This document shows, one piece after another, positions 24,176 to 37,297 of a DNA stretch of 64,000 nucleotides (position 1 is its first letter; every line of letters begins with the position of its first letter). The position numbers were made by a program, and so were the translations under genes. The stretch spans positions 306,023,456 through 306,087,455 of the forward strand of contig CM060922.1 in assembly GCA_030737875.1 (NCBI GenBank). Direction: 5' to 3'. This stretch comes from Allium sativum. Its lineage: Eukaryota; Streptophyta; Magnoliopsida; Asparagales; Amaryllidaceae. Below the pieces are notes generated by a model that was given only the letters and a program-made list of their open reading frames with translations, was not told where the DNA came from and ran no database searches.

Positions 24176-24841
24176 GAAAATATAGAACATGTTCAACATA
24201 GAAAATGTTATGACAATAAAAATCTTTCTTTTTATTTGTCATAAGCAACATAGAAAATATGTTTACAATAAAAATTCTCTTTTTCTTGTATATGTAAGAC
24301 ATGAAATGTGATTAAACCAAATACACTTGGTTGCTGATATTGATTATGATGGATTGACTGTTTGGGTTGTACTCGACCAGTTTATGAGCAAAATATGCTT
24401 TTACATTTAGCATTGGGTTAGGTAAAAAATATCTATGTGCTAACACCTTGTGAAACACCTCACGATTTGACTATAAGGTGTTTAGCGATTTTGTTTGCTT
24501 CAAAATTTAATAAATGATTTTGAGATGAGTTTTCTTAAGTAAAAAGAAATGTTATTCCCGATTTGGACAGGGAATGTTTTATAAAATTGTTTTATAAAAC
24601 AGAAAGAATTTCGAGGGCTATACCCGATGATTTCGAAATGATTTGTAAGTAGAAATCTATATAAATTTGGTTATACTTGTGATTATGTTGTGAATTGATT
24701 TTCCCTACTTCAGGATATAAAATGATTTAGCAAGTATGTGGCTGACGATGTGGGTGACCTGAAATTGACTAATAGTGTAAGGGCGTGCATGTCTTCCCCA
24801 CTTGGTGGGATGGTGCAGTGTAAGTGTAGCCGTTAGGTGCG

Positions 24842-24870
24842 CACACACACGCACACACACACACACACAC

Positions 24871-24932
<62 letters not shown>
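24842..24932. repeat. (CA)n(TA)n microsatellite in 5' LTR of H
   Basis: About 30 bases of CA are followed by about 60 bases of TA. The matching place in the 3' LTR (30,239-30,277) has a much shorter run, so the array changed length after insertion. Frames through it give only Ile-Tyr runs. Confidence 0.95.
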
Positions 24933-24935
<3 letters not shown>

Positions 24936-25779
24936 TTCGGTTAGGGTGCGTACTGCCCGGTCCTGAGGGAACATGACCGATATTTGGTTTGCATACTTGT
25001 TTTGTATGCATTGTTATGTTTTAAAATTCGTAATTCCAAATGTTTTGTTTTGAAATCCCAAAGTGAAATCTACTTTATTATACAAGCTAGATATGTATTT
25101 CAAATGATTTGAAATAAAAGAAATCGGGAAATAAAGTCCAAAGAAATAATTTCTGTAAAGTGAATTGGATTTTGAAATCTAAGTTTAGGGATTAAGCCTA
25201 AATGGGTAGATTAAGGAATTGCATGTTGATTGATGCATTGTAGATCCATATGTTTAATAATGGTCGATGTTTGTGCACTGGAAATCCAATGGAGTAAACC
25301 CGTTCCGCGTTAGCAGCGTGGTCCTGTGATTGACCTTATTATTAATTGGTTAAGTAAGATTTCTCATACCAGTCCCGTGACTAACCTGTAGTTTGTTTCA
25401 TTAGCAAACTCGGGTGCCCATATTTTCCACATGAGCAGTCGAGTAGCTTATTTTGCAGATATATTGAGCAGGATTCTGGATCGAAGCTTAAAGTTGTGTC
25501 CAGAGCACCGATAGCCTTCCGCTGTGTTAGATATTCGTTGTCGCTACATTGTATTACAATTATTGTAATTTAATCTTCCGCTGTGGTATTTATATTTGAT
25601 ATACTCTGATATTCTATACTCTGATGTTACATTATTATGATGTTTATAACAGTCTTTTGTTATTTGTTCTGATGTATTGTATGCCCAAAGTTAGTGCATT
25701 CGAGGATTTCCAACTTTTGGATCAGACCTGTGTGGTTTATGGTTGATTCAAAGGGCGGGGTATTTCAGGTCATTACATG

Positions 25780-25791
25780 TTGTATCAGGGC
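25780..25791 (+). other. primer-binding site of element H (tRNA-iMet type, decayed)
   Basis: TTGTATCAGGGC matches TGGTATCAGAGC at 10 of 12 bases, two bases after the LTR end. This is the same primer choice as in the minus-strand elements. Confidence 0.8.
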
Positions 25792-26203
25792 TTTGGTTAG
25801 CTTAAATCTTTGGGGTACAACTCATTAGTACTGAACAAAAGACTCATCAAAGATTGGATTTGTAATATCCAATAACAATACTCATTAGATATAGGATCAG
25901 TGGTATCCTAGAATGAGAAAACTCGTTAGTGATAGGGCTAGTAATGCCTTAGAATGAGTTGAGAGTGACAAGTTAATAATTAACGTATTTGTGATTATAT
26001 ATATATAATCCGATCTTAGAAAATATGATTTTTGAATGTATAAAAGTTATATATATTTGAAAAGCTAATCAACTAATTGATTGATGATTGTGTTATGTGA
26101 TTATTAGTTTAACTAATTAAATTATTACCAATAAAAGAATGAAAATTTAGTGGTTAGTTAAACAAATTTTAACTCCGTTCCTTTTTTAGGACGAAAAGAT
26201 TTT

Positions 26204-26215
26204 AAGTGGGGGAGA
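26204..26215 (+). other. polypurine tract of element H
   Basis: AAGTGGGGGAGA lies just before the 3' LTR (TGTAACAATCC). The preceding AGGACGAAAAGATTTT resembles the end of chromovirus interiors and of elements A-B and C-D. Confidence 0.88.
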
Positions 26216-26216
26216 T

Positions 26217-29200
26217 TGTAACAATCCGGAATTTTGGAACCAATTAAAATTTTTATTTTAGAAATTTTAATGGATTTTGAATATTTAAAATTATTATTTT
26301 TGAATAATAATGACTAAAAATTTATTTTAAACGAAGTTAGAACGAATATATTTATTTTAATTATAAACCAAGCCTGAAATGGCGCGGTAGTTTAAAAATC
26401 TGAATTTGAACTTTGACTGAATGTACAGGATTCAAAATATATCGGATTTTGGTGAAACCAAAAATATTTAAATCATTTTAATAATATCTTTCCAACAAAT
26501 CTGAAAAATTGAAATTTCATAGCGGGAATAAAAAGTTATGGCCAGTTGAATATTCAGAATAGTCGCTATGGAATTTAATATAATATATAGCCTTTAAAAA
26601 TAGCCATTTTGCAAACCACCTCCGTTTTCGACGAAACAACTTTGTTTGGATCCGGAATGTCAAATTATTAATAGATTCCAATTTTCAGAATTTTTGGAAT
26701 TAATATGTCAGCATGGTAAATTAAAACGTGTTTTGTTAATTTCAATCAATTTGGATCGACCAGAAAATGGCCATTTTTCAAACGGTCTCCAAATTCGAAG
26801 AAATTAATTTTGTTAGGACGGTATCTTCAAAACATAGCTAGATTTATTTTTGGGACTTTTTGGAGTTAGTATGTTGCCCCCGTAAATTAAAATGTACGAT
26901 CAAATTAAATAAATAAATGATTCATATTTTAAATTAAAGAAAATAGACTGAAAACATTCGATTGGGATGACGGGACCTAGCCCATTGTGTCCGGAACGGG
27001 GGTATTTGCCTAGTGACAACTCTCGTTGGGCTGGAATTGGAGCTACTGAGACTTAACGGGTTTATTTGCAAAACTAGGAATTAAATATTATTTTATTATA
27101 AATATTGGAAAACAAAACCCTAATCTCCACTAAAAATCAGAAGCCACCACCATATATGGTTGAACGAATGAAATTGTTCAAAATTTCTCAGCCTAAAATC
27201 TTCTAATCCACATCGAATTAATTCCAAGCTTCAGCACCAAAATTGTAAAGCTACGAGAGAGCTTCAAATTCATATGGCTATGATCGGAGATCGTTATCTG
27301 GGGGGGCGATTTGCGAGCTAAAAGCTCTGACGTTCGGCGCTGATTTCATGGAGGAATGGCCCACCGAGATGGGCGGATTCAAGGGCGCAGGTGGAGGATT
27401 CCAAGGCGGTGGAGGTGGTCATCTCTGATCGGACGTCGGTCAACTGTGGCGAGTGCGGTGGCATACCGTAGGGTGCGTGTCCAGTTCGATGTCGATTAAC
27501 AGGAAGATTATGGAAAGGATTTAAATCGTAGGTTAAATTTTAATTAGCCTAATCATATTATTAATTATTAATGTAATCAAAATTTTAAATATTCATATCT
27601 TATTCAAACTGAATTAGAATTTGACGAGGTTTGGACCGTTGGTATCGCAGAAAAGAGATCTACATTTCTGAACTGATTAGAACGAGTATGGAGGAGATCG
27701 GATTTTGGACAAATTTCAAATATGAATTATTCAGAATTAAAACCCACTATAAGAAATTCTACTTTTTTATAATCAAAATTAATTGATCATAATTAGATCT
27801 GTTGAATGTCATATGCTGTAATATTCTACTGATTGTCATACGAGATTTGATCTGTGATTGGTGTGTTATATAGATCTGTTGACTTGATCATTTTTCTTCA
27901 TCAGATTAATAAAAAAAATTAACATATTTGTTAATTAGAATTGTGTTTAACAAAAATTATCATTTTTTTAATTAGATTGGTTGAATAAAAAAATAACATA
28001 TTTGTTAGTATGAATTGTGTTTAACAAAAATTATCATTTTTGTTAATTAGGTTAGTTCAGTCAATAAATTAACATATTTGTTAATTAGAATTGTGTTTAA
28101 CAAAAATTATCACTTTTGTTGATTTGATTAGTTGAAAAAAAAAATAACATATTTGTTAATTAGAATTGTATTTAACAAAAATTACCACTTTTGTTAATTA
28201 GATTAGTTGAATCAAAAACTAACATACTTGTTAATTAGAATTGTGTTTAACAAAAATTATCATTTTTTTAATTAGATTAGTTGAGTCAAAAAATTAACAT
28301 ATTTGTTAATTAGAGTTGTGTTTAACAAAAATTATCACTTTTGTTGATTTGATTAGCTGATTTTTTTTAACATATTTGTTAATTAGAATTGTGTTAAACA
28401 AAAATCATCATTTTTGTCAAATTAGAATAATGGAATTAAAAAGATCATTTTTGTCAAAATATAATTATTGGATCAAAATTTACATTTTTGTCAAAATATA
28501 ATTGTTGAATTAAATTTGTCATTTTGTCAAAACAAAATAGTTGAAATGAAAAGGACATTTTGTTGTAACAAAATATATGAAATAAAAAGGACATTTTGTT
28601 GTAACAGAATAATTGAAATAAAAAGGACATTTTGTTGTAAGAAGATAGTAAAACAAATATTATCATTTTTGTAGTTGGAACAAAAATATACATTTTTGTC
28701 AAATTAGAATTGTTAAATTATAATTGTCATGTTTAACAGATTAGAATTGTTAAATTATAATTGTCATGTTTAACAAATTAGAATTGTTAAATTATAATTA
28801 TCATGTTTAACAAATTAGAATTGATGAATTATAATTGTCATGTTTAACAAATCAGAATTGTTAAATTATGTAAACGATAAAATTTACATTTTTATCGTAT
28901 ATGTGGAAAGGATTAAAAATGTTCATTTGTTTGAAATGAAGATATGTGAATAGTAAATATTCACATTTTTATTGTATATAAGAAAAGAGTAAAAATGATC
29001 ATTATAGAAAATAAAAATATGTTAAGAATAAAAACCAATTTTTATTGTATAAATAGAATATGTAAAAATGATCATTGTTTTGAAATAGAGATATGTCAAC
29101 AAATAAATAATCACATTTATTTGTCATATTAAATATTGAAATTTGTGTACAAATAAATATTCACTTTTATTTGTTATGTTAAAGATAGGAATTTGTAAAA

Positions 29201-31120
29201 AAATAAAAATCTCCTTTTTATTTGTCATTCACAACATAGAGAATGTCATGAACATAAATACTTCTTTTTTATATGACATTAGAAATGTAGAACATGTTAT
29301 GCAAATAAAACCTCTTTTTATTTGTCATTAGAGAACATAAGAAAGTGTTATGTAAATAAATCTTTTATTTTGTCACTAGATTTATATAACATGTCACGTA
29401 GACAAAATTATCTTTTATTTTGTCATTAGAATTATATAACATGTCATGTAGACAAAATTATCTTTTATTTTGTCATTAGAATTATATAACATGTCATGCA
29501 GACAAAATTATCTTCTATTTTGTCATTAGAACTATATAACATGTCAGGTAGATAAAATTATCCATTTATGTTGTCATTAGAAAATATAGAACATGTACAA
29601 CATAGAAAATGTTATGACAATATTTTTTTTTTTTATTTGTCATAATCAACATACAAAATATGTTTACAATAAAAATTCTCCTTTTATTGTGTATGTCAAA
29701 ATGAAATGTGATTGAACCAAATACACTTGATTGCTGATATTGATTGTGATGGATTGACTGTTTGGGTTGTGCTTGACGAGTTTATGAGCAAAATATGCTT
29801 TTACATTTAGCATTGGGTTGGGCAAAAAATATCTGTGTGCTAACACCTTGTGAAACACTTCACGATTTGACTATAAGGTGTTTAGCAATGTTATTTGTTT
29901 CAAAATTTAATAAATGATTTTGAGATGAGTTTTCTTAAGCAAAAAAGGAATGTTATTCCCGATTTGGACAGGGAATGTTTTATAAAAATGTTTTAGAAAA
30001 CAGAAAGGATTTCGAGGGCTATACCCGATGATTTTGAAAAGATTTGTAAGTAGAAATCTATATAGACTTGGTTATACTTGTGATTATGCTGTGAAATGAT
30101 TTTCTCTACTTCGGGATATAAAATGATTTAGCAAGTATGTGGCTGAAGACACGGGTGACCCGAAATTGATTAACAGTGTAAGGGCATGCATGTCTTACCC
30201 AATTGGTGGGATGGTGCAGTGTCAGTGTAGCCGTTAGGTGCACACACATACAGATATATATATATATATATATATTGATTCGGTTAGGGTGCGTACTGCC
30301 CGGTCCTGAGGGAACATGACCGATATTTGGTTCGCATACTTGTTTTGTATGCATTGTTATGTTTTAAAATTCATATTCCAAATGTTTTGTTTTGAAATCC
30401 CTAAGTGAAATCTACTTTATTATAAAAGCTAGATATGTATTGTAAATGATTTGAAATAAAAGAAATGGGGAAATGAAGTCCAAAGAAATAATTTCTGTAA
30501 AGTGAATTGGATTTTCAAATCTAAGTTTAGGGATTAAGCCTAAATGGGTAGATTAAGAAATTGCATGTTGATTGATGCATTGTAGATCCATATGTTTATT
30601 TACAGTTGATGTTTATGCGCTGGCAATCAAATGGAGTAAACCCGTTCCGCATTAGCGGCATGGTCCTGTGATTGACTTTATTATTAAATAGGTTAAGTAA
30701 GATTTCTCATACGAGTCCCATGATTGACCTGTAGTTTGTTCCACTTGCAAACTCGAATGCCAATATTTTCCACACTGGTAGCCGAGTGGCTTATTTTGCA
30801 GATATATTGAGCATGATTCTGGATCGAAGCTTAAAGCTGTGTCCAGAGCACTGATAGACATCCGCTGTGTTAGTTATTCGTTGCCGCTACATTGTATTAC
30901 AATTTTTGTAATTTAATCTTCCGTTGTGGTATTTATATTTGATGTACTCTGATATTTTGTACTCTGATGTTACATTATTATGATGTTTATAAAAGTCTTA
31001 TGTTATTTGTTCAGATGTGTTTTATGCCCAAAGTTAGTGCATTCGAGGATTCCCAACTTTTGGATCAGACCTATGTGTTTTATGGTCGATTCAAAGGGCG
31101 GGGATTTTTGGGTCATTAGA
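26217..31120 (+). repeat. element H, 3' LTR
   Basis: It begins TGTAACAATCC with an intact TG and ends TCATTAGA, where CA has become GA. It keeps the TATA box (27,097-27,104), GC-rich leader (27,130-27,515) and tandem arrays in the same order as the 5' LTR. Confidence 0.93.
27905..28420 (+). repeat. 75-bp hairpin-bearing tandem array (3' LTR of H)
   Basis: This is the same array as at 22,540-23,050, again with about seven units at roughly 75-bp spacing. Some units have lost the left or right arm (for example ATCATTTTTTTAATTAG near 27,960 and 28,260), so the hairpins have decayed unevenly between the two LTRs. Confidence 0.8.
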
Positions 31121-31125
31121 CAACC
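31121..31125. other. target-site duplication of element H, right copy
   Basis: CAACC follows the 3' LTR end (TCATTAGA) and matches 20,943-20,947. Two further bases (GA) match by chance or because the LTR's last CA mutated to GA. Confidence 0.85.
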
Positions 31126-34100
31126 GAAGGCATTTGATTTCTCCAGATCTGGTAATGATATACCCTTTTAATGGGTGCGACCCACATAGCCATGCGACCT
31201 ACCCGATTTTAACCATTTCCCGGTTGATGAAGCTAGAGGTTAAGTTTATCCTTTAGAACAGCCCATCTTCATCCAGTTTGAATGCCACATTGCCAGATCC
31301 GTTGGATATCACTTAATTGATTTCCACAAAAATACTCAAAGCATTAAGCTAAGAGAAGGTGTCTTCTCCGCCACCAACAGAAATACATTTGTAAAAATTC
31401 AATGTACATGACTATTTTGGAAATACTCTGTCAGAAACTCGTCCATGTAAGTCATCTAGGAATAGGATGAACCGAAGGCACCCTCCTACCACTTCCTATA
31501 TAGTTATCATCCCAAGGATCAGTAGCGAGTAGTCCTTGCAATCTGCAAAATCTCAACCACGACTGAATCACGTTAGAAAATCTCTGTGTTGCAACATAGA
31601 GAATAAACGACAAGTAATCCTTCCGCTTATGAAGATCCACGGTCTTCAATTGCACCATCTTAATCAGCATCTTCACGTATTTGCTGGTTCGGAATGGGTT
31701 TCGAACATAAATTTGATCCCAGTCTTTTCGTACCAACAATCGTATGGGTCACATTTTATAGTCAACTACTTAACTATCAAATAAACAATCGTGTAAATAA
31801 AATGAATTCACTTTTACATTACTTGGCCTCTTTAATTAAAAATAATTAACGATAATTAATTTAAATTTGTAATCCTTCAATATAATGAATATAGCTTTTC
31901 ATTTCTTATTTAGCATAAGATTATTTTCAAAACTGCTGTATTTATATATCTAGGAAAATATTCTATAATTATGACTAATCTCTATTTTACTACCATTTTC
32001 AAAACATCTACTTCGTCATATCTCATTATCTATAATTAGGAAAAACAATTCATCTTATCGCTTGTAGAACAATGTTACAAAATCTCTTTGTTTCATTACT
32101 TGAAAACAATAACCCACCTTTATTCTTTTAGAATAAATCTATTCAAACACTCCACTTTTCATTTCTATTTTCTTCGAACGTATCGTTATATTTTCACACA
32201 ATCTCTTTTTACTTTATTTCCTTTACTTCGGGAATATTATATATATATTCTCAAATATTTCCATTTCCATTACCTTGGAAATTTCATTATATATATATAT
32301 ATATATATTCTCGAATTTTGCGATTAACGTTGCATTATTATTTCTTACATGGAAATAATAACTTATTTATAACCTCTTCCCTGTTACAAACTAATATCAA
32401 CCTCAGATAATCGTGAAGTCGTTCAAGTTGGCGTATTTAATTACCTCTCAGACCTTAATCGACAACATTCTTGTCTTATGATAGATATGAGTTGTAATTC
32501 AAAAACTGATATTCTGTTCTAATATCAAACAAATCTCATTAACTATTTTATTTAAAATATGGTTTATAAAACCTTCTTACTTTTGAAAATATCTCTTTTT
32601 AAATATAACTAATTATTACCTAGTATATTGATTAAGTAATTTCTAAATAAATCGCTTCCTAACCTTAACTTCTTTCAAAGAATTCATTTTATAACTCGAG
32701 TTGTTGTTACCAAATCCCATTTCTAAATCCTTTACCAAGTTCAATTATAAATCCCTTTCTAATCTTTTCCTTTTTGAAAATCTCATTTCCAATCCATTCA
32801 TTCTCTCAATTCCATTATTAAGTAACGCCAATTTAAATTAACGCTTTAACACCTTATCCCCTTGTATAAACTTCGTTTATGTAACTTCATTTATGTAACT
32901 TTGATTAAATACAAACCCCTTTGTTCTCAATTTTCTTTACTTAATTCAAATATTAAGTAAACATTTAATCCAAGCTATTGTATTTGCTTACAATTACTTT
33001 TATAACTTTGTTATAAAAACTCGGGTTTTTAATATAAAAATCGTTTATAGCTCCTTCCACAATTCAATTAGATTCCATTTCGATTTGATTTACTTTCATA
33101 AATGAATTCCATTTAAATAACAACCTCTTAAATTATTATTAATTATATTAATAAGTCACTTCACTGTTAACTATAGTATAATTAGTTAACTTCTTTATTT
33201 ACTAAATAAATAATAAATTTCCTTTTTAAAATCTTACTAATATTAAACAATTATTCGTTAAACCAATTAAATAATCAATCTCAGTTAAAACGGTTGACAT
33301 AGTCAATTTCATAACATGGCTATCTAGTTAACCGATTCCAATTAGTCCTTCCTTTAAATTACTTAATAATATAATATTAATTTAAATAATTCCATTTAAT
33401 TGTTTCTTTAAAACAATTATTCACTCTTAACCGTTATGTAAATTTTATACTCTCTTGCATATAAATATGATTAACATAATAATTTTGCTTCACAAAGTCA
33501 TTTAATATTCACTTATAAATTTAAATAATAATAATAAATATTTATTTGCTTTTTATATGATTTTATTCAAAATAATAGATTTAGAAATCTATTTCAAGTT
33601 ACAAAATAAATTTTATAACTTCATTTCTATCTATTCACTTGACAGTAATTCAATATTTAAAATATGATTGATTTGTAGGCCATATACTGCCAATTACTCA
33701 ACTAATATTACCCATTGGTTTAAACAAAACAAATGTTGAATTTCAGGTCAACGGTCCACAATCAAATCAATCATTCAATCAAAATAGTTCATATCATGAT
33801 ACTATAAAAATAAATAACATGAAATATAATTAAGGAATCCCGTTGGATCCCTCCAGCCTGTTCTTCCATGTATTCACATAGATATTTCACCTAATATCAT
33901 TCAATTCAATTTAACTGATAATTTCAGTAACAGTAAATAATGATTATTTAACATTAACCAATTAACAAAACAATCCAAACAATTCAAATAATCAGACACG
34001 TTTATTTAATAAACGTGACCAACAAGGTAGGTTACCTTCACTGGATCCAACAGTTAAAATAACGATATGGATTTTCACTGAAATTAAACAACGATTAATT

Positions 34101-34223
34101 TCATCGGTTCAATCAATATATGAAGATATATTTTACAAACAGTCAACCATTAGCAACTATAGCACACAAATTACAAAAACCGACTTATATAAAATATAAG
34201 TGGGAAGAACTGAGTGAGTTTAA

Positions 34224-34232
34224 CTCACCTTG
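34224..34232 (-). promoter_or_regulatory. candidate splice donor in LTR E
   Basis: The minus strand reads CAAG|GTGAGTT, a near-consensus plant 5' splice site, with the junction at 34,229/34,228. LTR C has the same word at the matching place (57,580-57,588). Confidence 0.5.
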
Positions 34233-34879
34233 ATTTGATTTGTGGTTGAAGTTGTTTGATTTCAGTTAAAGTAAACGGGTGTTTAATTTAACCGAAAATT
34301 CCTGTTGATTCCAGAACCGTACAAATCTGTTCCATGACTTAGTGCTCGTCAACGCGATTCCAACGGTTCTACTTTGTCTAATTCTGATAATATATGATCA
34401 TGGTATCAATATTTTAAGGTCAAACAATTTAACAAACAACTTAATTCTTAATTAAAATCAATGAGTTTAACTATTTTGTTTTAATATTTATGGGCTGATA
34501 GAATTCCTTACTGCTAAATTTCAAAATGCCCAAACTCCTTCATTTTTCCAGGCCCGACTTCTGCCTTTTATTCTCCTTTGTTCCATATACAAATCAGTGC
34601 ATGTGCTGCCACATTTCCTAAACTCACTTTATTTATAGTTAGTATTAACTGTTCATTGTCCACATTGGTTCACCAGAATAAGCTCGATCCCTTGATTTCA
34701 CGCTGTCCCTTGTTTTGTTTCCACTTTGAGAAAAAAAAAACCTATCACTATATACTTGGCTTAATTACTTTTATAAACCAACTGCATAGACCATGCTTCC
34801 AGCATTATTCCCAAAACCAGAGTTAATTAATTAACTTTTAATCTAGTATTATTACTTAATTTCATTCATTTAAATATAT

Positions 34880-35179
34880 ATGGGTCGATCTGCTTCGTTA
34901 CCTTCTTTTGTTCAACTGTTTCAAACCCTTCTCTCACAACAAACTTCCATGCTTTTGAACCACGTCCGCTTCCTCAATCAACCCGTCGCGCCACCTAATG
35001 ACCACCTGGAAATGATCAGAAACCGCCAACTTTTCCGCCCCTTATCCTTGACCAACGCCCCAAACCGCATCGCACTAGGCCCCACCGTTCGAATGTACAA
35101 GCCCACGATCCGCCGCTACTTCGTGGTCAATTCCTGGCCAGTACACCAATCAATACTTGATCATGACCGTTGGAAATAA
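34880..35179 (+). other. GC-richer 99-codon frame in the LTR E leader region
   Basis: An open plus-strand frame of 99 codons starts with ATG at 34,880. Its base composition is clearly richer in GC than the surrounding LTR. I do not recognise the protein. It lies where LTRs A-C have their GC-rich leader, antisense to the expected LTR transcript. It may be a captured gene scrap or simply a leader that happens to be open on the other strand. Confidence 0.3.
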
Positions 35180-35351
35180 AGCTCTCATGGAGCTGATTAG
35201 TTTTGTAGTTGGATACTCTTTGATTCGATCAATAAATTTGGAGAGAATTGAGGGAGAAGATCGATCAATTCCGATCGTTTAAAGAATATATGGTGGCTCC
35301 TATTCCAGTTGACCACGCAGTGGAGTTTGACCCGTAATAAGGGTTGCGCAA

Positions 35352-35378
35352 CATATATATATATATATATATATATAA
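35352..35378. repeat. (TA)n microsatellite, possible TATA region of LTR E
   Basis: A pure TA run lies upstream, in the minus-strand sense, of the LTR E leader. It could serve as the TATA region of that LTR. Confidence 0.8.
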
Positions 35379-36790
35379 GATGGATAGTTTTAATATTATT
35401 ATATTATGTATATGAAACTTAACGATGAATTAACGTTTTAAGCCACCATAAACGACTTCTGCTTTTCGATAAAAATGCTAATCATAGCATAAAAAATATT
35501 CTGGACCCAATGGGAAAGTTTTCGTCGAATTCCAAGGTCGTCTATAAAAAGTTCTTTATAAATCACAGGTTAGAAATCAAGAATTTAAATTTCTCATGAT
35601 CACAAAATAAATCCAATCAACTTGAAACTTTGAAATTCTACTAGACCTTTTTCTTACGGATCCAACAAAATTTATGTAGTTAAAATCGGAGCTTATTTGG
35701 CCAGTCGTTTATTCTTTAAAGTTACCCCTGTCTAAATTGGCCAAAATAAATTAAGCGATTAAGGCATTTATCATTGCCATGATCAAATGGTAAGTCCGAC
35801 AGACACAAAAATCAAAATCTTACAATAATTAATTAATACGAATCCAACGACACAAGTTTCGTCGCATTCCGAGACTGTTTCCTGGTACGCTATTTTTTTG
35901 CGCCAAACAACGCTATTTTGGATACTAAAAATACCCAATGTCCAAAATAACAAACTACCTACCTATTTTGACTCTAAACGTCGATATGAAATCAACGGGT
36001 TTGGTTTCGTGGCTTAATTCGATCGTCTGCTCAAGTTATAAATAAATACCCCACTATTAAATTAAATTTATTTATTTACGCTCTATAGAAAATGAATAGA
36101 CGTTTACGACTGCCGTTATCACATACGACATCGGTTTGCCAATAAATTTAATATCATACAATAATTTAACATTACTTTTCCAATGAAACTAATTTCGTCG
36201 AAAACTGAACCTGTTTGCAAAATGGTCATTTTTAAGGTTTATATAATATTGATAAAATATTATATAAATTCCAAAATAATCGAATTAAATAATAATACAT
36301 TATTATTACCATAAATATCAAAATAGACTCGTCATACGGTTTCAAATATAAACTAGTATAGGTTACACAACTCAATATCATCAATTTCGAGTTCCGTATC
36401 GAAATTATGTTAAAATGCTTTTAAAACGTTATATTTTAACAACGATTTCCATAGCGACTATTTTAAAATTTGATCTGGACATAACTATCAATCTATAACA
36501 CGAAATCCAGATTTTTCTTTTTCGTATGAAAATTAAAATCAACTAGATTATTCCAACGTTTCTCGTTTCACAGAATTCTGACTTAAAACAAATTCTGTAT
36601 ATTAAATTAAAGTTCAAAACTCAATATTACGAACTACTACGCCATTTCTAGCTCGTTTTAATTTAACTATAAATTTAACATTCAAACTCCGTTTTAATAA
36701 ACGAGTTGAATATTAAAAATCCATTAATATTCCAAATCAATATTTAGAATAATAAAATATATTAAATATTTGACTACCAAAAATACGGGC

Positions 36791-37297
36791 CCCCCTTAAA
36801 TGAATTTTGTCCCCGAAATTACTAAAGTAGGAAAAATGTTATAGCCCATTAACTTTCTAAAATCCAATTTTATTTCAAACGAAAAATAATTCATTATGTT
36901 AAATAAAAAAATTTCAAAAATATTGTAAATATTATAACACTTTAAATTCCCGGAAAATTCGGCAGAGTCTCCCTTGTATAGAATGACATCTGCGATATCG
37001 TAGGAACAAATAATATATATACATTGACCACATGGTCGGAAAACAAAAAACCAAAATTTTATATTTTCGCATAGGCATATAGTTAACGAGCGCTATTGAG
37101 CGTACTTTCTCAATATACGTGCAATTTATGCAAGCCAAATCAATCCTCATAACATTCAGCTACTTGTACTTAACTGAATTCAACATATAAGTAACAATTT
37201 CATGCAATTCTTAAATAATACTTCATTAACAAATCAGTATAACTACACAAATTCCAAGATCAAACATGAGGCATCATTCATGTGCAAATACCGGGCT
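36791..37297 (-). other. short non-coding interior between LTR E and LTR F
   Basis: A stretch with GTCCCCGAAA and, near 36,945-36,990, a TAAATTCCCGGAAAATTCGG...CTCCCTTGTA phrase resembles the interior of element A-B (about 45,628-45,670). It has no coding frame of note. It fits the interior of an old minus-strand family member, but E and F differ too much to be called a clear LTR pair. Confidence 0.5.

Larger units (their letters stand above)
20948..25777 (+). repeat. element H, 5' LTR
   Basis: It begins TATAACAACCC (TG changed to TA) and ends GGTCATTACA. The layout is U3 of about 0.77 kb, TATA box, GC-rich leader (21,770-22,140) and a very long U5 made of tandem arrays. Its U3 resembles the reverse complement of the minus-strand LTRs to the right (for example the ATAGCGGGAA word and the ATGGCGCG word). 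It lacks about 70 bp present in the 3' LTR near 26,885-26,960 but has a longer AT microsatellite. Confidence 0.93.
25778..26216 (+). other. interior of element H (439 bp, non-coding)
   Basis: It contains only the primer-binding site, several repeats of a phrase with 'ACTCATTAGT/ACTCGTTAGT' and 'TAGGATCAGTGGTATCC' (25,820-25,950), an AT-rich middle and the polypurine tract. No gag or pol segment is present. Confidence 0.9.
20948..31120 (+). mobile_element. element H: complete non-coding LTR retrotransposon (LARD-like)
   Basis: Two direct repeats of 4,830 and 4,904 bp surround an interior of only 439 bp. A primer-binding site, a polypurine tract and a 5-bp target duplication are all present. 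There is no gag or pol, so mobility must have come from proteins of another element. LTRs make up about 96% of the length. In the first 200 bp the LTRs differ at roughly 15 positions, and less in later stretches, so this is not a recent insertion. Confidence 0.93.
31121..36790 (-). mobile_element. LTR E, right part
   Basis: LTR E continues after element H. Ordered similarity to LTRs A-D includes AAGAGAAGGTGTCTTCTCCGCC with CAACAGA (31,350), GAACCGAAGGCACC (31,470), CATAGCGACTATTTT (36,453), GAACTACTACGCCATTTC (36,629) and CCCCTTAAATGAATTTTGTCCCCGAAA at the end, where the TTATTACA terminus and part of the polypurine tract are deleted. Both parts together are about 6.5 kb, the size of LTR A. 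Positions 31,750-34,200 are AT-rich with nothing else recognisable. Confidence 0.7.

Noticed and set aside
28454..28702. Frames of 68-82 codons with repeated FCxNKI/FCYNKMSF peptides
   Set aside because: They are direct translations of the short tandem units in the LTR H U5 and occur on both strands at once.
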